DNA of 64,000 nt from Dama dama (GCF_033118175.1 NC_083710.1:42997501-43061500); one strand, 5' to 3'. Shown: positions 47,491 through 61,480, counted from the stretch's first letter. Translations and numbers: made by a program. The notes: generated by a model from the letters alone, not told the origin.

Positions 47491-49145
47491 AAAAGTATTT
47501 GTTTATAGTATCTTTCTGCTGTTATCAATGAATTTTGGGAATTATATAAGGCCTAAAATTAGGAGATATTACTTTGAATTTTACTTATAGAGTGCACAAA
47601 ATTAAATATTAATGCATTTTTGAATAAAATATGGGGAGTTAGTTTATAATTTTTGGATCCTTTTCAAATGTATTAAGTAACAGATTTTTCAACCATTAAA
47701 CAAGACATTTAATATAAAGAATATAAAACATTTTCAAAATCCTTGGAGCTAGTTTTATGAGTATGATTGACAAGCCTTTGCATATAGTCATAGAAAATAA
47801 ATATTCTAAAAATGTATTTTCTGATACAATTATCAAAATAATTATTACAGTTTGTTTTAATCTTAAAAATGGATATTCTGCTTGACTCTATAGTATAAAA
47901 TAGGAAGAACTATCTATCAACAATTTATATTTCTAATACTTATGCATGTAGAAAGAATTTCCATTTTATGTCATATTGATTTAAAAAATGATTGAATGTA
48001 GATCGAAAATCAGTAGTAGAGTTTAATACTAATATGAATGGACCCTGTGGGCAAACAATTATGTTAGCTTGTGTTATACTCTGAAATTGTATTATACAAC
48101 CTATAAAAAATATCCTTTGATGTTTTCCTCCTAGAAACTATAAAGTTGAATATAGAAATTTTAGATTAAATATCCAAGTTAGCAAAGAATGCAATTAAAA
48201 ATAAGGATTAGAATTAAGTGATGATTATATTCCCTTGTGCTTATTGAAAAAGTCTGCACTATAAATGTGCATATGTGAGTTAAAATCAATTATCTGCTAA
48301 GATAAACATGTCTTTCATGTAATTCATTTAATTTAATTAATATTTATTTCACTTCACTAAGTTTCTCTAAAATTATATAGAAAACTTCAACAAACTAATT
48401 TTATATGTAAAAATATGAAAACCTATATTGAATTTAGATGTAAAAGTATAGTGGCTAATGCTTCCTGTAGAATAAGCAAAAATGCCATTAAATTACATCT
48501 CCCAGTGCATTCAATTTTAAATCATCCCTGAAAATATTTTAACCTGTGTCATAATTTGTTTTCACTTACTCTTATAATCTTAATTTTTGTGAGATTTGTT
48601 AAATGCTACCGGATAACTAGATAGGTTTTTGTGGAGATAAGAAATTTAAACTCATGGTAACTTAGATTCCTTATCTATAAAAATAAACTGAACATTTTGA
48701 GATAAAAGCATGTGCATTTTGTAGAACTTTTATCTTTCAATTTTCTAAGCTAAAGAGTAAAATTCAATAAATGTAAATAACAAAATCTACATATTCTTTT
48801 CCAAAGCCTGTTGCTTCTGTCTTTGCCTATGGATTGATTTTTATCCAAGAGTTCTTTTTTGAAATCATAAATATCACTTTTGTGCAATTTGAACAATCTT
48901 TTAAGTAGGCAAAATAAATGGAAGTATATCTGGCTTCTAGAGTTATAAATTTATTATTGATACATTTTACAGAGAATGTGCTGGTAATTGTTCCATGAAT
49001 TATTGCATGTTTCTGGTTGTAACTGTTGCTCTAGCTCCTGAAAAGTAGAATAGTCAAAAATATTCATTTAAGATCAGGATCTGTGTTTAGGACCTAGATT
49101 TAGATAGAGGATCAAATCTTTCATTCACATATTTGGAGTTACTAC
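47491..49145. other. Unique AT-rich intron, no recognised element
   Basis: Very AT-rich; nothing recognised. Confidence 0.45.
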
Positions 49146-49220
49146 CCCCTGGAAAAGTCCATGGACAGTGAAGCCTGGAGGGCTATAGTTCAGGGAGTTG
49201 CAAAGAGTTGGACATAACAG
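49146..49220 (+). mobile_element. Bov-tA SINE 3' fragment
   Basis: Contains AGTCCATGGACAGTGAAGCC and TTGCAAAGAGTTGGACATAA. The head and middle are absent. A GT/CA microsatellite follows directly. Confidence 0.8.
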
Positions 49221-49262
49221 TGTGCGAGTGTGTGCGCGCACACACACACACACACACACACA
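49221..49262. repeat. (TG)n-(CA)n microsatellite at a SINE tail
   Basis: Short TG-rich start with CGCG in the middle, then about twelve CA units. It begins where the Bov-tA tail ends. Confidence 0.93.
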
Positions 49263-49399
49263 AGCATCCCTATCAAGGGGACAAGTGACTTCACAAAATT
49301 GAGTTCTGGTGTCTCCTCTAAAGAGATCATTATGCTTTGTATTTATGTTATGGGATCTCTAACAAGTACCGAAAATGTGTTACTTCCCTTCATGGTGGT

Positions 49400-49593
49400 G
49401 GTTTAGTTGCTAATCATGCTGACTCTTGCGATCCTTTGGACCTGTCAGGCTCCTCTGTCCATGGGATTCTCCAGGCAAGAATACTGGAGTGGGTTGCCAT
49501 TTCCTTCTCCAGGGGATCTTCCCAACCCAGGAATCGAACTCAGGTCTCCTGCATTGCAGACAGATGATTTACCAACAGAGCTATGAGGGAAGA
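49400..49593 (-). mobile_element. Bov-tA SINE, antisense
   Basis: From GGTGGTTTAGTTGCTAATC to GAGCTATGAGGGAAG, including the antisense B box CCAGGAATCGAACTCAGG. Confidence 0.92.
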
Positions 49594-51923
49594 TTCTACC
49601 TTCATCTTTCTTCAGAACAGGAAGAACAGGTGGCAGAATGAATAGCTTTTGATTGTAGCTCTGTCAACAAGAAGATCTCTCTCTTGTACATGTCACGTTA
49701 GCACTCTGTGTCAGGTTTAACTTAGATCTTTCGCATATATTCTGTAATTGTCTTTCATCTCTACCTTTATCTTTCTGGTCTATATTCAAGTATGACACAA
49801 ATACTTTGAAACAGGCAATTTGCTCAATTCCTCTCCACTCCACAACCTTGTGTATGTAACAACTCAACACCACATCTAGCCTATTTCAGTATCACAGACA
49901 TGTGATTTTGTTAAGGGGCATCTATCATTTGTCAATCTTCATGCTATTTATTTAATATATTATATTTTGTTTCGATCTTCACAGCATGATCATTCACAAT
50001 TTCAGTAATTTCATTTTATGTGGGTTAGCTTGGCACATTAAGTGAACTCTGACTTTAGCACTAGGGAAAAATATAGTGAGAAACTATTTGCATCTTCACG
50101 GAATAACTCATCTTTTATAAGAGCAATTGTAATCATCACAGTCTAATGAAAACATCATGTGACACTAGTAACCAATCCAAATATATTGGGTCAAACTTAT
50201 ATATTAACTATATTTAATTAGTGTCAAAAGTTCACTGAAGCATTGCAGAGATAGTAAAGAAAAAATAAATGCACCTGCACAACAATAGGGCCCATAATTC
50301 TCTGTGACTTAAAACACAGGCTTAGAACTTGAAAAGTTGTAGAGAGGTTATAAATATGTTAGAAGTCATATGATATGTTATTGGCAAAACTAAGATTTTT
50401 ACCAAATTTGGTTATTTTGAACATCAAGGCTCTTTTGATTTATTGTGTTATTCCTTTAAGAGTAACTTATTGCTATTGAAATAAAGGATTCATGATGTGC
50501 AGCTATCATTTACTTATCTCTTGATGAATCTAAAACATAGCTAAGAAAAACAATTCTGCATTGAAATGGGTCTCATTCTATAACTGGTTGGCATGCATAT
50601 TTTGCAGTACAGGTCATGCATCTCTTAATTGTGAGGATCATAAAACTATAGACACTCAGATGCAGAGGCATAATTTCTGGTAAAATATTCCTTTTAGTTA
50701 GCAATTTTAACATCATTTATACAATTGTTTTCCTTTATACCATTAAAATATGAATGTCTATTTACATGTCAATATTGATTTATTTTCCAACAACTCAAAG
50801 TAGGTATGTGGGTTAAAACTTAGAGCAAACTTAAGAAGATATAGACAATGATACAGGCATGTCTTGGAGGTTAATGGATTGATCATGGCTGCAAAATCAT
50901 TAAACAGTGTTCAACCTTCAAGGTATTCTTCTCCTTAACTTCTTTATATAGCAATTTAGAAAACCATAAACACGATGCCCAGACAACAATTTTAGGATAA
51001 CAGAATTTTTTAAAATGCTGTGTAATCAATGTGAAATTTTATTATAAGTACCACGAAATGAGAACAAATGCTTGTCTAGGTTAACTTATAAAAAATTGTC
51101 AGCAGTGTCCTCATTATTTTTTAAAGTTATGTATATATGAATTTCATTTTTAAACCCTAGTATATATGCTGGTTTATAATGTATATGAACATATATTAAA
51201 GTTTTTAAATTAAATATAAATCATATACCAAGTTGGAGATGTTTTAAAAATATGTGTTATTTATCAATAATATTCTGCTTTAATAATATTTGAATTTATT
51301 TTAAAATGTTTGTTTTGTATATGAATATTTGTTTAAAAATAATTTCAGCTTTTTAAAAAACTTTCCCTTTTTAAAAGTAATTAAACAATCAGGAACAGAA
51401 TATTCTAAAGAGATGTTGATCATATTACTATAAGTTATTCCTTCAATTTTGAAAATTTATGACTGATTATTTTATAAAGTTGGTATGTTAGAGTAATCAT
51501 TCTCCTTTCCATCTATTTTTGGTGTTATTGTACAAATATTGATCTTAGTTTATTCTCTTGATTCCCTTTATCCTTACTTTATTTTTCACTAAAGTTTTAT
51601 TTTTAAAGTCCATTAAAATTGTAACAAATATTGCACTCTATTTTTGTCATAATAAATTGTATGCTTTGAAATGTATAGATAAATTAGTGCAATTAAAGAA
51701 ATTAGTTTCAGAAACACATAGAGTATAGCATTTAGAGCTCATCTCCTTTTCTCTAACCATGTGAAACTTGTCACAATAATATTAACTTAAAATGCATGAA
51801 CCAAAACTAGAAACAAAGCTTTCTTTGTATTACAGAAGAGAGCCAGTAAAATTCTTAGTGTACATTATCTTATGAAATATTAATTTTAAAGTTTAGAAAT
51901 GAAGTTTCAGAGTGATTGAGTTA

Positions 51924-51926
<3 letters not shown>
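49594..51926. other. Unique, very AT-rich intron
   Basis: No gene or repeat family recognised. Confidence 0.45.
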
Positions 51927-51973
<47 letters not shown>

Positions 51974-52066
51974 TTAGTTGCTCAGTCATGCCAAATTCTT
52001 TGCAACCCCGTGGACTGCAGCCCACCAGACTCCTCTGTCCATGGGATTTTCCAGGCAAGGATACTG
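51927..52066 (-). mobile_element. Truncated Bov-tA SINE with (TG)20 tail and 9-bp target-site duplication
   Basis: GAGTTATTT at 51918-51926 and 52067-52075 encloses both a (TG)20-type run (51927-51966) and antisense Bov-tA sequence (TTGCTCAGTCATGCC to GGCAAGGATACTG). The microsatellite is therefore the expanded SINE tail. Confidence 0.93.
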
Positions 52067-52087
52067 GAGTTATTTAATAACAGTTAA

Positions 52088-52165
52088 TGTACATAACAGT
52101 TATTATGGGCCAGTTATTGTTCTAAGCATACCTCATGTATTTAATAATTTGTTCATGTGCAAAGC
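52088..52165 (-). mobile_element. L2 LINE 3' end, antisense
   Basis: TATGGGCCAGTTATTGTTC and TAAGCATACCTCATGTAT fit the antisense L2 end. Confidence 0.5.
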
Positions 52166-52487
52166 CAAATAGATATTAATCAGCAAAGCCAATATTGGAA
52201 ACCAAGTTTGTCAATATAAAGCACATGCTCTGCACATTATAAACATTTAATATGGAAAATGCATTTTCTTATGAAGAAAATAAGAGAAATAATTAGGAAT
52301 CAAAAATGTTTGCCCTTTATGTTTTTCACTCAGTTATTGAGGGCTGAGAATTAGAAATCAGACTTGTAAACATATAAATGTAAGCATAATTGTAAATATA
52401 AATATATACATATGTGTGCAGAGGTAGATAGAGAAGAATTTCTCTAGGAACTGCAAAGTATCTGAATCTATGTGGGTTCTGTAGATC

Positions 52488-52690
52488 TTCCCTGGTGGCT
52501 CAGACATTAAAGAATCTGCTTGTGTTGCAGGAGACCCCAGTTTGGTTCCTGGTCTAGGAAGATACCCTGGAAAAGAATGGCTACCACTCTAGCATCCTTG
52601 CCTGGGAAATCCCACGGACAGAGGAGCCTGGTGTGCTACAGTTCATGGGTCTCCAGGAACTGGACATGACTGAGCAACTAATACTGAACA
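52488..52690 (+). mobile_element. Bov-tA SINE
   Basis: Head CTTCCCTGGTGGCTCAG, B box GTTTGGTTCCTGGTC, and a body and tail ending TGACTGAGCAACTAA. Several small indels. Confidence 0.9.
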
Positions 52691-55600
52691 CCAATCAAAA
52701 AATTTACAGGCCACAATTTGAGTACAGTAGAATAGTCTCTCCAGACTGGCTCCCAGTGAACTGATTAATGTTCTTTGAATAGTGCTAATACTTTTTGTGA
52801 ACCATATGGACTGATGCCCAGAGCAGTGTGGAGACCCAAAGCTAACAGAACACTCTGGAGAGGTTTGCCTATGCACACAAATTTCTACCGGTGGACGAAG
52901 TGCTTACCAACACTAAGTTGCTTTTGTTCCCAATCTTTTTATTTTGCTAATAATTTTATCATTACTACTACTTATTGCTATCAATTAATTAGCTTTTATG
53001 AAATAATACAAACTTGCAGTGAAATATAAGTACCAGATAAAGAAAAATTATTTCTATGGAGACTAAGTCCTTGGGAAAATCCTGATCAGGCTGCTAAAAA
53101 TGTTGTTGAGATTGATATGAGTAATTGCAAAAAAAGTAGAGCGATATTCAAAGAACCTCTAAGAATTCTCAGATTCCCCAAAATAAACCTAGAATTCATA
53201 GTTAATGCATTTCTTTGGTTGCTTTTGCAAGAAAAAAAGAGCATAGCTCAACGAAACACTCAAAGAAGGGCTCGTCTCTATATTACATGTTCCAAGGTAA
53301 ATAGCTATTCTAAAGTACCTATTCATTACATTTAACCTACCTAAAATGATCATTTAAGATGAGTGGTTATATCATACAACTAAATACATAATATATATTT
53401 TCAAACAAAACTTTGTTAAGCTAATTATCCTCCTATTTTCTTTTCCTCATCATTTAAATCTATTTATTGTCAAGTCATCGAACATTTTGTACACATAATT
53501 CACATTGTGGAAAATAATTTTATCTTTTAAAAAGTTTAGTTTGGTCTTTTAATAATTTCTTACTAATTGTAGGAATTCATAAAATAGTGCTCATTGTCCC
53601 ATAGTACAAATGCCATCATTATTATAATGTCAGCTCAGCAGAATTAGAACTTTGAAAAGGTTGCGTTCAAATGCATTTTACTCATTGCAATAACACATGC
53701 ATTCACCAGAACTAGCATGCACAAGCAAAAATGCACTGAATCTAATAACAGGCTTTTTGAAGCGTTAGGCTAAAGATTACAATATCCTCCCAACTCAACA
53801 TAACCTTCTCATGTGTGTTTAATTTTTTGTTCCAAATTATTATTGCATTTTTTTGAAAGATGAAGAAAAATTTGAATTGAAATTAATGTATCTGAAATGT
53901 TCATTTTTGTATGAATATAGCAATATTAATGTTACAGTAATTTAATTTGAAAAGCAAATCCCCAGTAGATTATTAAATGTTATCTAAGAACATAGAGTTG
54001 TAATTGCTTTCAGTGATATAATATGCATATATTTCCAATGCTGAAAAGAACAATTTCTATAATTTTTATATGGAAATGCTTTGGAAAATTACTTCACCTG
54101 ATACATGGAAAGGTCTTGAACGCATCTTTAATTAGGTGATCTTTTGAAAATTTTATTTAAAAAAGGCAGATGATTCATGGGATAAACCATCAAATTAAGT
54201 TGCTTTTTTTAACGTCTTAATACTACTGAAGAATTCTGATAATCTGAGTTTTCCTTTTTTTCTCTTTCTTCTTATTTCTTCTAGGAAAAACCAACACATT
54301 GTTTAAGGGTTTAGATTCACAGTTTCAACCCTCAGATCTCTTTGGCAAATACTTTTGGAGGTTCTGTTATGTCTGAGACACTTTGGAAGTTAATATCAGC
54401 ATGGATGAGGCACGTGTACTCTCATTGAGGAGCTTTTCTGTTTTTCCACTGCACCACCTTGGACTTGTGTAAGACTGAGCCAAGTCACAGAGCAACAGAA
54501 ACAATAAACAGATATTTAGACCTGATTCAGTGTTTTCTCAGATTGTAATTAATGACCATCCTATTTATGGGTAATTTAGAAAGTTTCTTTTCATTGATAA
54601 GAGACAGAGATTAATGAAATCTTGCTAGTTTAGAATGCAGTCAATCAATCAATCAACTAATTTTGCAGCCCATTATATGTAATGCATGGTTTATTCTCTA
54701 GATAACCCATGCAGTTTTATTTGAGTAAGTATGTTTCATATTTTTTAGTACTTTGAATTTAAAGACAATCCTTATATTCATTCACTGTGTAAGGTTATTT
54801 ATTTTCTAGGCATTTGTTTCTTCACAGAGTCTTTTGAGACAAGTTACAGTTTTTTTTAGGTCTTACTTTCATCCATGAATTACTGCCATAAAATAAAATT
54901 GCATTGTCATTTATAATTTCCCATTTTGATTAATCACATTTCAAAAGCTCTGTAGATTTCTAAATGAACCCAGGAGCTACTACCAATGAGAACTGCTAGA
55001 CAGTGCACAGAATCAAAATAAACTCCTCCAAACACAAATAAAACCACAAGCCACACAATTCAAGAGAACAGGATGAACTGAAATGCAATGCTTTGTGAAT
55101 ACTCTCACAGTCAAATATAACAACAAATGAGAAAATAGCAAAATTAACATACTAAGATAAATATTACACATATGTGCATAATAACTATGCATTGATATAA
55201 GACAAAATAGGTCTACAGATTAAGACTTTCTTATTAATTTTAATGCTTTACTGCAATGTATTTCTATTTTTATGCAAACTATTTGCATCTTAGAAAAGCT
55301 GTGATTATTAAATTCTCACATCTTTGTGCCTGTTTTTATTGAAAATATGTTGAGGTAAAGTTTTGTTTTTCATTCATTTTGTTTGTCAAAAAATAAAAAG
55401 GCATAGATAGGGTGGTGGAATCAGTTAATGGATTGTGTAACTGTTAAAGAAATGGCTGAAAGTCTTATACTGTTTTTAGACGTCACTTTAAATAAAAAGA
55501 CAGGTATTCAAAAAAATATCTTGACTACATGGCTTACAGAAGGACTGCAGCTCCCCATGACCACAGACAGACGGGCCCTGACTTCTTTATAAGTCAATGC

Positions 55601-56224
55601 AAATAGAAATCATGTAGGTATTCAAATTCTATGTCTAGTCATTTCATCAACATGGACTGCTGCCATCAGGACAGAAAAGTACAGCAAATGTCAAACGTAT
55701 CCTAGGCTCACATGCCCTGGAAAATCTTGTCACAGTAGTTTTGCCATTACAAGTACACTACGTACATATTTGACTAAATAAACCACTGCACACTTCAGTA
55801 TTTTTTCTCCATTTTCTATGGCATATTGCTAATAAAGGATTCTAGCTTTTGGAATTTTCATTGTGAACAAGGGCGTTTTACATGACAGCAAGAGTGTTCA
55901 TTAGTACTTAGAAGGAAATCTGCTGTTAAATATTGATTCACGTTGGAAATTTACCTTGACCTAATTCAGTCTTTTGGTCACACAACCCTGATCAGGCAAA
56001 TTACTCTTCTAAAATTATACAATGGTTTTTCTTTTGGGACATATTCCAAACCGCTTAACAGGACTTATGTGGGCTTCTCTATCTCTGAGCTTCTTCAGTT
56101 TTAGCATCGCCCACAGGCCTCTTCCTTGCTAAACCTCAGCCTTCTGGATTCTGTTCATTTAAGTGAACATGCCACGATTCCTGTGACTTCTGGGACTTAG
56201 ATAGATGTGAAGTGTCTTTGCTTA
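52691..56224. other. Unique AT-rich intron
   Basis: About 3.5 kb without any recognised interspersed repeat, the longest such stretch in the window. No exon or RNA gene seen. Confidence 0.45.
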
Positions 56225-56505
56225 GAACACTCTCTTCTATGACCTTGCCTCTCTGCTTTCTATTTATAACCCAGATATCTAATTAAAGGTCACCTTGCAG
56301 GGGTTCCTCTGCTATATGCTCTCCAAGCTCTGTGTTCCTTCCTTCCTTCCCACATCCTTGCTGCAGTTAAGAGTTTGATATCCCTTTTCATCTGGATCAC
56401 ATTCCCTATAAGAGCACATTTACTACTTTGTTCTACAAGAAGTACTATGCTTGGCACATAGTAGGCACTTCAAAACTACCTGAGATGCTTTATTGAAATT
56501 AAAGG
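56225..56505 (+). mobile_element. L2 LINE 3' region
   Basis: AAAGGTCACCTTGCAGGGG, ATCACATTCCCTATAAGAGC and CTTGGCACATAGTAGGCAC follow the L2 3' end in order. Confidence 0.7.
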
Positions 56506-56562
56506 TATGTTTATCAGATATTGTACATATCAGCATAGATATACACAAGGAACAGTTAGGGG

Positions 56563-56597
56563 ATTTTATTTATTTATTTTATTTTATTTATTTATTA
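56563..56597. repeat. (TTTA)n/(TTTTA)n short tandem repeat
   Basis: Mixed TTTA and TTTTA units. Confidence 0.88.
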
Positions 56598-56918
56598 TGC
56601 TGCTGTCTTGCCAGCCCTCTCTTTTTATAACTAGAGGGCCTAGGAAAAGTTTACTCATGACTCAAAATTCATGCAGCTAAATCAATATTTCTTAGTCTTT
56701 TCCCCATTATCACAAGGCTAGTAATGCTATTTAGATTTTTTTTTTCCATATTATTTTCATCCTGTGAAATTTTAGTACCACATATAGTTCTTTCTATATT
56801 GTGACTCTTTGGAGGGATCATAACCATTATAACATTTAAGTGTTTTGCCCTCGATCATGTATTTTCATCCCTTGGGGTAACATTGTCCTTGATGATAATG
56901 TATAATCTGGCTTTATGT

Positions 56919-56968
56919 CTATATCTACTATCTATCTATCATCTACCTATTTATCTATCTTTTTATCT
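56919..56968. repeat. Imperfect (TATC)n tetranucleotide repeat
   Basis: TATC units interrupted by CTAC, TTTA and ATC variants; a possible polymorphic marker. Confidence 0.85.
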
Positions 56969-58089
56969 GGAGAGAAAAAGGAGGAAGAAGAGAGGGAACA
57001 TACTCATCTGAGCACTCTTTGATGTATTGCTTCAGCTGCTCTTTGCAGATCTTTTCTTGTTTCTAGCCCAATCTCAGAGTTTGGGGCTGCTCGGAGGCTT
57101 TGCACAAAAGGAGCATCTTCCTTTCTGATTGCTGTGTTGGTCTCCTGGCTATTGCATTCTTTACTGAGTGTTAACAAAACATTAATTTGCATGGAAATGC
57201 TAAAGTCAGAATGTATTGTAATTTTAGAATTTTATATTTACCATAATTATAATTTTATTCATGTCAGTTTCCAAATGTTTTATGTGTTCCCAACTGGAAT
57301 TAATTTTCTTTATCTAATTACTTTCAAAGCTTTATCAGAGTTGAAGCTTTGAAAACTATTGGTGGCATTAAGATCTGTTCAGCTTCCACAGGCAACTTGA
57401 AAAATAACTCTCTACGGGCAAACATCTCAGGTGCAGGGAAAACCATGGTCTTACATGAGCAGCTGCAGACAGCATGGAATTGCAGCTCTATTTCTTGCTC
57501 TCTTTGGCTTTTATTAGTCCACAGAGTGGTTAGAGACAATGGCAGGGGTTTGCTGGGGATATTTTACAATGCCCATAGGGACTACCACCTTGCTAAATTT
57601 ACTTGCAGGGGCAGTTGTCATTTAAATACAATGTTACAACCTGTTATGACACAGAAGGTGGGTGGCTTATAAGCCCCAAATGAAGGAACCTTCAATGGTG
57701 ATGACAAGTCTGAAGGACACTTTCCACTTGTCTTTTCTTTTCCCTTTGCCCCTCAGGCACTTAACAAACTATCTGCCTAGCACCAGTTTAGCCCAGACAC
57801 ACTGTCAATTTACATGGTTTAACTGACAAGTCATGCTTGTCACCAGCCATTAGTTGTTGCTCTCAATGGAGTCCTCTGATACCACATTGGCTTCAAAGAC
57901 AATCAAGCATTAGTTACAGCAAAATTGAGAGACATTTCCAAATGTTCCCAACCCCACAACCCACACCAAATGCTAAACCACAGGTGTTATAATATCTCAT
58001 TTCACTACTGACATGAACCCTCTACATCAATCCGACGAGTTCATTTATAGCCTATGTTTTGACATTAACGGTTGGCACTCACTATGTTG
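56969..58089. other. Unique intron with mixed composition
   Basis: 57350-57900 is less AT-rich than its surroundings and carries a 107-codon frame without a recognisable domain. No repeat identified. Confidence 0.4.
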
Positions 58090-58195
58090 GCAGGCAGTGC
58101 ATTTAAGTGCTTCCCTTCATTTATCCTCACACCAACCATAAGAGAGAGGCATTATTATCCCTTTGTTTTTACAGAAGAGGGAACAGACTAAGAAG
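58090..58195 (-). mobile_element. MIR/L2-type ancient fragment, antisense
   Basis: TTTATCCTCACACCAACCAT, GGCATTATTATCCCTTTG and ACAGAAGAGGGAACAGAC match the antisense MIR phrase order. Confidence 0.6.
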
Positions 58196-58553
58196 AAAAA
58201 AGAACTTGCATTCCAGTAAACAGTCAGAAAATAGTAGATCACAGGCTTAAAGTCTGAGGGTATGCAAACAGAGACCATGGCTTAATCTTCACTCTGAAAT
58301 GATAAATATTGTAACACAAAGCCCATTGTCTTTCCTTCTTATCATATTACCCAAATTTTAGCCATCCGTTGAATCCAGACCCAAGCCCCCATAATTCTAT
58401 TTGGTAGACATGCATATGATTCATTTATAAAATAATGACTTCAATAATAAAATGACTTTAAAATCATTCTATATAAAATTATTTAATTTTATAAGATTCT
58501 GTGTTTTAAATAGATCAGAGGGTTTTATATCAGATTTAAATAGAGGGTTTTAA

Positions 58554-59257
58554 ATTCAGTTCAGTTCAGCCACTCAGTCGTGTCCAACTCTTTGCGACAC
58601 CATGGACTGCGACACGCCAGGCCTCCCTGTCCATCACCAACTCCTGGAGTTTTTCAACTCAAGTTCATTGAGTCAGTGATGCCATCCAACCATCTCAACC
58701 TCTGTCATCCCCTTCTCCTCCCACCTTCAATCGTTCCCAGGATCAGGGTTTTTTCAAATGAGTCAGTTCTTCGCATCAGGTGGCCAAAGTATTGGAGTTT
58801 CAGCTTTAACATCAGTCCTAACAATGAACACTGCGGACTGATCTCCTTTAGGACGGACTGGTTGGATCTCCTTACAGTCCAAGGGACCCTCAAGAGTCTT
58901 CTCCAACACCAAAGTTCAAAAGCATCAATTAAAGAAAGCTCAGCTTTCTTTAAAGTCCAACTCTGACATCCATACTTGACTGTTGGAAAAACCATAGCTT
59001 TGACTAGATGGACTTTGTTGGCAAAGTAATGTCTCCGCTTTTTAACATGCTGTCTGGATTGATCGTAGCTTTACTTCCAAGGAGTAAGTGTCTTTTAATT
59101 TCATGGCTGCAGTCACCATCTGCAGTGATTTTTGGAGCCCCCAAAATAAAGTCTCTCCCTGTTTCCCCATCTATTTGCCGTGAAGTGATGGGACCAGATG
59201 CCATGATCTTAGTTTTCTGAATGTTGAGCTTTAAGCCAACTTTTTCACTTTCATCAG
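58554..59257 (-). mobile_element. BovB LINE 3' end, 704 bp, with 11-bp target-site duplication
   Basis: The minus strand carries the reverse-transcriptase C-terminus (ALIDAFELWCWRRLL-like near the middle, CSHEIKRHLLLG further 5') and the full 3' tail of GTTCA repeats. It is broken by frameshifts. GAGGGTTTTAA at 58543-58553 and 59258-59268 flanks it. Confidence 0.95.
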
Positions 59258-59359
59258 GAGGGTTTTAAGGAGAGGCACTATTTCTGACACTTTTAATTCT
59301 GATATTCTTTCTGATACTTCTAGCACAATGCCTCCTACATGGTATGAAACTGTTAATTT

Positions 59360-59418
59360 AAAAAAAAAAAAAAAAAAGCTTTGATTTAACCATACCTGGG
59401 GTGGAAAAAAAAAAAAAA
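59360..59418. repeat. Two long A runs (A18 and A14)
   Basis: A runs at 59360-59377 and 59405-59418, separated by 27 bp of unassigned sequence, just 5' of a BovB fragment. Confidence 0.9.
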
Positions 59419-59424
59419 GACAGC

Positions 59425-59675
59425 TTACTGCAGTCTTTGGCCACCTGATTCCAAGAGCTGATTCATTGGAAAAGACCCCGAGGCTGGGAAAGATTGAAGA
59501 CAAAAAGAGAAGGAGGCAGCAGAAGACAAGATGGATGTGATGGTTAGATAGCATCACTGACTCAATGGATATGAATTTGAGCAAACTCCAGGAGATAGTG
59601 AAGGACAGAGGAGCCTGGTCTACTGTAGCCTACAGGGTTGCAAAGAGTCAGACACAATTTAGCGACTGAATGACA
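59425..59675 (+). mobile_element. BovB LINE 3' end, sense
   Basis: From TTTGGCCACCTGATTCC through ACTCCAGGAGATAGTG to GACACAATTTAGCGACTG. It covers the last 250 bp of BovB, opposite in orientation to the copy 170 bp to the left. Confidence 0.88.
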
Positions 59676-61480
59676 AGAACTACTTTAGTCTTTTACTTGT
59701 CAATTAAGAGTCTTGTATTTTAATTACAATTATGCCCACTTTTATTACATATAATTAGCCATTTATCTTTTTTAACCTACCTATTGCTGTAATGCTATTT
59801 GTCAATACATAAAACATACTTGAAATTATTTGTACAAATTACAGAATCTTTGGAAAGTTCCTAATTAGTTTAAGTCAAATCTGAAGGGCAAGCCTGCAGA
59901 TACATAAGAAGCAACAAAAGAGTCACCTGCAGCAGCCAAGTACTTTTATTGACCTAGTAAACTATGTGGTCTTACTTACTCGCTCCCAAGTACACAAAGT
60001 TATTACTGCATTTGACCCTCAGAAGTATGCCTATTTGTTTCTCTCTTATTTTCCACATAGAAAAATACACATATATATGTGAATGCAGATCAAGATACAA
60101 AAGTAGAGCACTGTTGTGAAAATTATGATTCTTTAAAAAGAAATAATAGTGACTCTGTAACAGAAATAATGGGAAATCAGATTTTTAGATATTTATGGCA
60201 ACCTAAAAGCAAAATAGGCAAGTTACAGGCTTGAAGTTGGAAGATATGCTTTCATTTAAATGATGGCAATCTTTGACAAATAATTTAGCTTTCTCAACTT
60301 AGTGTCTCATTTATAAATTTAGTTAAAATATATCCTACATACAAATCATTTAAGCATTTATATTCATAATAATTGTTACTAGAAATAGTACCATGATTAT
60401 GGTTATCTTACCACTATAAACTGTCACTTTTTCAAGGTAGTTTTTGAAGAATTATCATGAAGAAATAAATCATAGCTACAAATTATTCACCTGAATTATC
60501 CATAGCTACTCATTCATGTTACATAGTGATATACATTCTTTCATTATTTACTTTTGTCATTGATTGACATTTTAAGAAGTAACTAAATTATTTATTTCAA
60601 GGGAAACTCTTGAAATTGGAAGTTTACAAGTCCTTTATACAAATTTGAAAGAAGAATTGAATGATAAGCATTGTCTGTGAACTCCTGTTTTATTCATAGA
60701 GATGGTATTATATTTTGTGATTGAGTGTGAAGTTATGGATTGAATAACCATGATCCTCACTAAAAAGCCATATAAAAGGAAGAGGAATGGATGCTTTTCA
60801 CACTCTGTCACATACAGTTTCCACCTTATGTGAATATAGTCCTATTAAAATTATGTCAAAGATTTAAAGAAAGTAATTATTTTTCATTTTATACTAAGAA
60901 AAGAAAAATTATTCATTCTGATAGTACTAACTATGAGAGCTTGAAGTATACTTTGCTTATTAATAGAAATTTATTTCATTTCTTTTTGAAATTCAATTAA
61001 CATTTTCTTCCAGCAAACTCATTCTAGTCTTCTAAATCAATAATAAAAATTAAATAACTGTTAGATGACTGGCTTATTTAATACATTAAGGGCACACCAT
61101 CACATCAGCACTATTTTAAATTACTTGGAGATATTCAAGTTACTTGGCATATTCAACCCATAGGCTCAGTAAAATGTTTGTAATTAAGAGATCAAATTAA
61201 TCCCAATATTTCCATAAGCAGCAGAAAAATCATAGGACAGACTAACTATCATACATTCATTGTATCTACTATAACTGTGTGAATAAGGGTGCAAGTTACT
61301 CATGTAACCATTTGTTACCTTTCACCACTTTGGACATCCACTAGTATGTATTCTACTGGATTCTAGGACTTTAGTGCAATACATGTACAACAAATATGGT
61401 TTGAATGAGTTAATAGGCACACAAACCCAAACAAAATCATGTACAGTTTTGCCCCCTTCTCTTTAATTTTGGTTACTTAA
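59676..61480. other. Unique AT-rich intron, no recognised element
   Basis: Nothing recognised on either strand. Confidence 0.45.
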
